Shown here: positions 61,263 through 64,000 of the stretch, in pieces
Layout: every line of letters starts with the position of its first letter
Numbering within the stretch: position 1 is the stretch's first letter
From: Peribacillus sp044761985
GTDB lineage: Bacteria > Bacillota > Bacilli > Bacillales > DSM-1321
DNA: 64,000 bases
NCBI RefSeq assembly: GCF_044761985.1
Contig: NZ_JBIWDK010000002.1
Location: 434,001 to 498,000 of the forward strand
Direction: 5' to 3'
The notes under the pieces: model-generated
Databases searched by the model: none
What the model was told of the DNA's origin: nothing
Seen by the model: the letters and a program-made list of their open reading frames with translations, nothing else
Program-made: the position numbers and the translations under genes

Positions 61263-62933
61263 TTACATTTTTTCCGGTGCAGAAACGCCGATTAGTGCCA
61301 GTGCGTTTCTCAACGTAATTTGAACCGATTTCACTAGAGCAAGACGAGCTTTACTTCTATCCATTTTCTCACTATCCAATACTTTATCCGCATTGTAGAA
61401 GCTGTGGAATGTAGAAGCCAGGTCGAAAATATAATTCGTCATGCGGTGCGGCATCCGTTTTTCGGCTGCTTCCGCGATTGCCTGTGGGAATTCCCCTAAT
61501 TTCTTCAATAGCTCGAATTCCTTCTCCGTAGAAAGAGCAGTAAAATCAGTGATGCCTTCATAGCTAATCCCTTGTTCCACACCTTGACGCAAGATGCTTG
61601 AAATACGGGCATGAGCATATTGTGAATAATAGACCGGGTTATCATTGGATTGTGATACAGCTAGATCAAGGTCAAAGTCCATATGTGTGTCCGCACTTCT
61701 CATGGCAAAGAAATACCGTGTGGCATCCAGACCGACCATTTCAATCAAGTCGCGCATCGTTACCGCTTTACCGGTACGCTTGCTCATTTTCATTTTCTCG
61801 CCATCTTTGAATAGATGAACAAGCTGAATGATCTCCACTTCAAGCTGCTCACGATTATAGCCTAACGCTTCGATTGCCGCTTTCATACGTGGAATATAAC
61901 CATGGTGATCCGCTCCCCAAATATTGATGAGGGTGTCGAATCCACGCTCCAATTTATTGCGGTGGTACGCAATATCCGGTGTCAGGTATGTGTAGGAGCC
62001 ATCCTTTTTGATAAGAACGCGGTCCTTATCATCGCCAAGTTCTGTTGAACGGAACCAAGTTGCCCCGTCTTCTTCATAAACATGGCCTCTCTCCTTCAGA
62101 ACGCTTAGTGCTTCGTCGATTTTCCCATTTTGATAAAGGGACGTTTCCGAGAACCACACATCAAAACCGACACGGAAATTTTCCAAGTCCGTTTTCAACT
62201 TAGCCATTTCACATTTCAATCCGTACTCACGGAAAAAGTCATAACGTTCTTTTTCATCGACGTTAACATACTTATCTCCATATTCCTTCGCAAGCGTTTT
62301 ACCAATCCCGATAATATCTTCGCCGCGGTAACCGTCTTCAGGCATTTCTTTATCAAGGCCAAGTGCTTGGAAGTACCGTGCTTCGATTGAAATTGCCAAG
62401 TTATTGATTTGGTTACCTGCATCATTTATATAGTATTCGCGCGAAACGTCGTATCCCGCTTTTGATAGAACATTACATAACGTGTCACCAACAGCAGCAC
62501 CACGCGCATGACCAAGGTGCAGGTCACCAGTCGGGTTTGCAGAAACGAACTCAACCTGGATTTTTTCGCCTTTACCATAATCGCTTTCCCCATAGGCTTC
62601 ATCTGCTTTCAGAATCACTGGAACCAACTCTGTCAGATAAGAGTTATCCATGTAAAAGTTTATGAATCCCGGGCCTGCGATTTCAATTTTTTCAATGGAT
62701 GCCTTGGACTGATCAAAGTTCTCGATGATTGCTTCTGCAATCATTTTCGGTGCTTTTTTTGCGATTTTCGTTAATTGCATCGCCATATTCGTGGAGTAGT
62801 CTCCGTGTGTCTTATCTTTTGGAAGTTCTAACACTACTTGGGGGACCTGTTCTTCCGTTGCCAAACCAGCTTTAATAACCGCATCTTTAATTTCCTGTTT
62901 CAGTTTTTCCTGTACCTCATTTACTATATTCAT
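61263..62933 (-). CDS. argS: Arginyl-tRNA synthetase
   Basis: Class I synthetase, 556 residues. HIGH motif is HLGHARGAA, KMSKS motif is KMSKRTGKAVTM; the N-terminal ArgRS-specific domain (about 1-90) and the DALR anticodon domain with RISSILRQG near the end are present. No T-box leader is visible; the gene follows ywiB by 3 nt. Confidence 0.97.
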   Translation of the reverse strand: MNIVNEVQEKLKQEIKDAVIKAGLATEEQVPQVVLELPKDKTHGDYSTNMAMQLTKIAKKAPKMIAEAIIENFDQSKASIEKIEIAGPGFINFYMDNSYLTELVPVILKADEAYGESDYGKGEKIQVEFVSANPTGDLHLGHARGAAVGDTLCNVLSKAGYDVSREYYINDAGNQINNLAISIEARYFQALGLDKEMPEDGYRGEDIIGIGKTLAKEYGDKYVNVDEKERYDFFREYGLKCEMAKLKTDLENFRVGFDVWFSETSLYQNGKIDEALSVLKERGHVYEEDGATWFRSTELGDDKDRVLIKKDGSYTYLTPDIAYHRNKLERGFDTLINIWGADHHGYIPRMKAAIEALGYNREQLEVEIIQLVHLFKDGEKMKMSKRTGKAVTMRDLIEMVGLDATRYFFAMRSADTHMDFDLDLAVSQSNDNPVYYSQYAHARISSILRQGVEQGISYEGITDFTALSTEKEFELLKKLGEFPQAIAEAAEKRMPHRMTNYIFDLASTFHSFYNADKVLDSEKMDRSKARLALVKSVQITLRNALALIGVSAPEKM

Positions 62934-62936
62934 GTT

Positions 62937-63377
62937 CTAAGCTTCCTCCTTGTAGGAAATCGTCATTTCATATTGCCCGGGTTCGCTTCCCTGCATATGT
63001 AGTGCATAGCGAAGGATCAGTTTCCCTTCCTTTTTCTTTTCATCCCATTGATGCTGAATTTTCTTTGTGGTCGTCGATAGCCCCAACCTGCCATATATAC
63101 TTTCATAATGTCCATTTGTCGCTTCCTGCAAGCGGAAAAGCTGTCTCATTTTAACGGCACCGTTCCTAAGCAGAATCGTTTCGTTCGTTTTATGCTTAAT
63201 GGTTGTCTGCGTTTTGCCGGCTTCATTTTCCTCTGCATATTGCAAATACAAATCGGACCCTTTATACATCCTTGTACCAAAAGTGACGAGCTCATACGTT
63301 TCCGTTTCAGAGCCATGCCTGATTTTTGTCTGCAATGTCACTTTAACATTCTGCTTATCTATATCATGAAGAGTCAA
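62937..63377 (-). CDS. ywiB: DUF1934 family protein YwiB
   Basis: The 146-residue protein aligns in pattern with B. subtilis YwiB (GAVKMRQLF..., then LRYALHMQGSEPGQYEMTIS), a beta-barrel lipocalin-like family of unknown function. The start is a TTG (63377), with AAGGA 9 nt upstream. It heads a ywiB-argS unit as in B. subtilis. Confidence 0.88.
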   Translation of the reverse strand: MTLHDIDKQNVKVTLQTKIRHGSETETYELVTFGTRMYKGSDLYLQYAEENEAGKTQTTIKHKTNETILLRNGAVKMRQLFRLQEATNGHYESIYGRLGLSTTTKKIQHQWDEKKKEGKLILRYALHMQGSEPGQYEMTISYKEEA

Positions 63378-63415
63378 AGCTACACTTCCTTCATCATCTC
63401 GTTCTTAACTTTATA

Positions 63416-63444
63416 AGTATAAATATTCTTCAATGAAGTTTCAA
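63416..63444 (-). promoter_or_regulatory. Sigma-A promoter of ywiB-argS
   Basis: TTGAAA (63444-63439), 17 nt, TATACT (63421-63416) on minus, about 40 nt before ywiB. Confidence 0.7.
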
Positions 63445-63559
63445 CTTGGAGCGGAAAATAAAGTTTCATATCTTGTCTTAGTATGCAATTCATTTGAATG
63501 TAACGCAAGACAAGCTCTTAATTACGAAGGGAAAGCGATGATATTTCCCGAATACATAC

Positions 63560-63596
63560 AAAAAAAGGCCATTCCCGCTAAAATGCAGGAACAGCC
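63560..63596 (-). terminator. Terminator after speB
   Basis: GGCtGTTCCtGC / GCgGGAAtgGCC stem and a run of seven T on minus, 14 nt past the speB stop. Confidence 0.88.
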
Positions 63597-63609
63597 TCCC
63601 CTATCATAT

Positions 63610-64000
63610 TTAACCCTTTTGAACCCAACCAAGAATCATTTCACGAATCAGCTTGCTTGCCGTATTCGCCGTTTGTTCAGATGGATCATAAATCGGGGCC
63701 ACTTCTACTAAATCACAGCCAACCACATTCACTTCTGAACGGGCTATCTCGTGGATCGAAGCTAAAAGCTCTTTGGACGTAATGCCACCGCAGTCGACGG
63801 TCCCTGTACCCGGCGCATGCGCAGGGTCAAGCACGTCGATGTCTATCGTCACATAAACCGGACGACCCGCTAATTGCGGCAATACTTCCTTCAGGGGCTC
63901 AAGCACTTCAAACTTAGAGATGTGCATGCCATTTTCCCTTGCCCATTGAAATTCTTCCTTTAGCCCGGAACGGATTCCAAATGAATAAACATTACTTGGC
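63610..64000 (-). CDS. speB: Agmatinase (partial, N-terminus outside window)
   Basis: Hydrolyses agmatine to putrescine and urea. The visible 129 codons are the C-terminal half and continue to the right edge. The Mn-binding ureohydrolase motif VYVTIDIDVLDPAHAPGTGT is intact; LVEVAPIYDPSEQTANTASK follows. The ATG at 63927 is internal, not the start. Confidence 0.93.
   Translation of the reverse strand, partial: PSNVYSFGIRSGLKEEFQWARENGMHISKFEVLEPLKEVLPQLAGRPVYVTIDIDVLDPAHAPGTGTVDCGGITSKELLASIHEIARSEVNVVGCDLVEVAPIYDPSEQTANTASKLIREMILGWVQKG

Noticed and set aside
63433..63711. Plus-strand frame across the speB terminator
   Set aside because: Crosses a terminator and the speB 3' end, with no ribosome site.
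1..64000. Mobile elements, prophage remnants, integrases, tRNA attachment sites, toxin-antitoxin or defence genes
   Set aside because: None found; gene order is core Bacillaceae chromosome throughout, and no tRNA gene or integrase signature was seen.

Overview
The window looks like a core chromosomal segment of a low-to-medium GC Bacillaceae genome. Gene content and order match the ywiB-argS ... ywmB-murAA-spoIID arm of Bacillus subtilis. The Complex I operon beside the ATP synthase operon, the IcmF cluster and the sequence style suggest a Peribacillus/Bacillus simplex-like or related environmental Bacillus; the genus is an inference. Almost every gene is on the minus strand; only ywjG, clsB and uvsE are on plus. 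This fits one replichore arm replicated from high to low coordinates. I see no tRNA, rRNA, insertion sequence, prophage or CRISPR array.

Layout from left to right. 1-3400: spoIID (cut by the left edge), murAA, ywmB, ywzB. 3500-14000: an eleven-gene nuoABCDHIJKLMN operon without nuoEFG; its NuoC carries a long Ala/Lys-rich repeat extension. 14300-21650: the F1Fo ATP synthase operon, led by a divergent AtpZ-like ORF. 21760-27380: a secreted S8 protease, wecB, upp and glyA. 27700-35750: ywlG, rpiB, a chemoreceptor, ywlE, mntP, ywlC, a DnaA-box cluster, spoIIR, prmC, prfA. 35900-44900: a lipoprotein gene, tdk, rpmE, rho, glpX, murAB, tal, fbaA, spo0F, ywjG. 44900-47500: pyrG and rpoE, with a CTP-sensing leader between them. 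48000-58900: icmF, a TetR regulator, two acyl-CoA dehydrogenases, an HBD, a thiolase and fadF, forming a short-chain and branched-chain acyl-CoA degradation locus. 59000-64000: clsB, uvsE, argS, ywiB and speB (cut by the right edge).

The genes fall into a few themes. Energy conversion: Complex I feeds the proton gradient used by ATP synthase, and the fad/mmg-like locus feeds electrons through FadF. Cell envelope: MurAA, MurAB, WecB and ClsB. Early sporulation: Spo0F, SpoIIR and SpoIID, with promoters that fit sigma-H, sigma-F and sigma-E respectively. Translation and nucleotide metabolism: PrfA/PrmC, YwlC, ArgS, L31, Upp, Tdk, PyrG and GlyA.

No clearly new multi-gene system is visible. The most interesting signals are regulatory: a GGGC-start pyrG promoter with an attenuator, a DnaA-box cluster at ywlC, matched operator-like sequences at fadF and mmgA, a cre site on the nuo promoter, and an unexplained insert upstream of pyrG. 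Two proteins also stand out: the repeat-bearing NuoC, and a FadF whose first CCG box has lost its cysteines.
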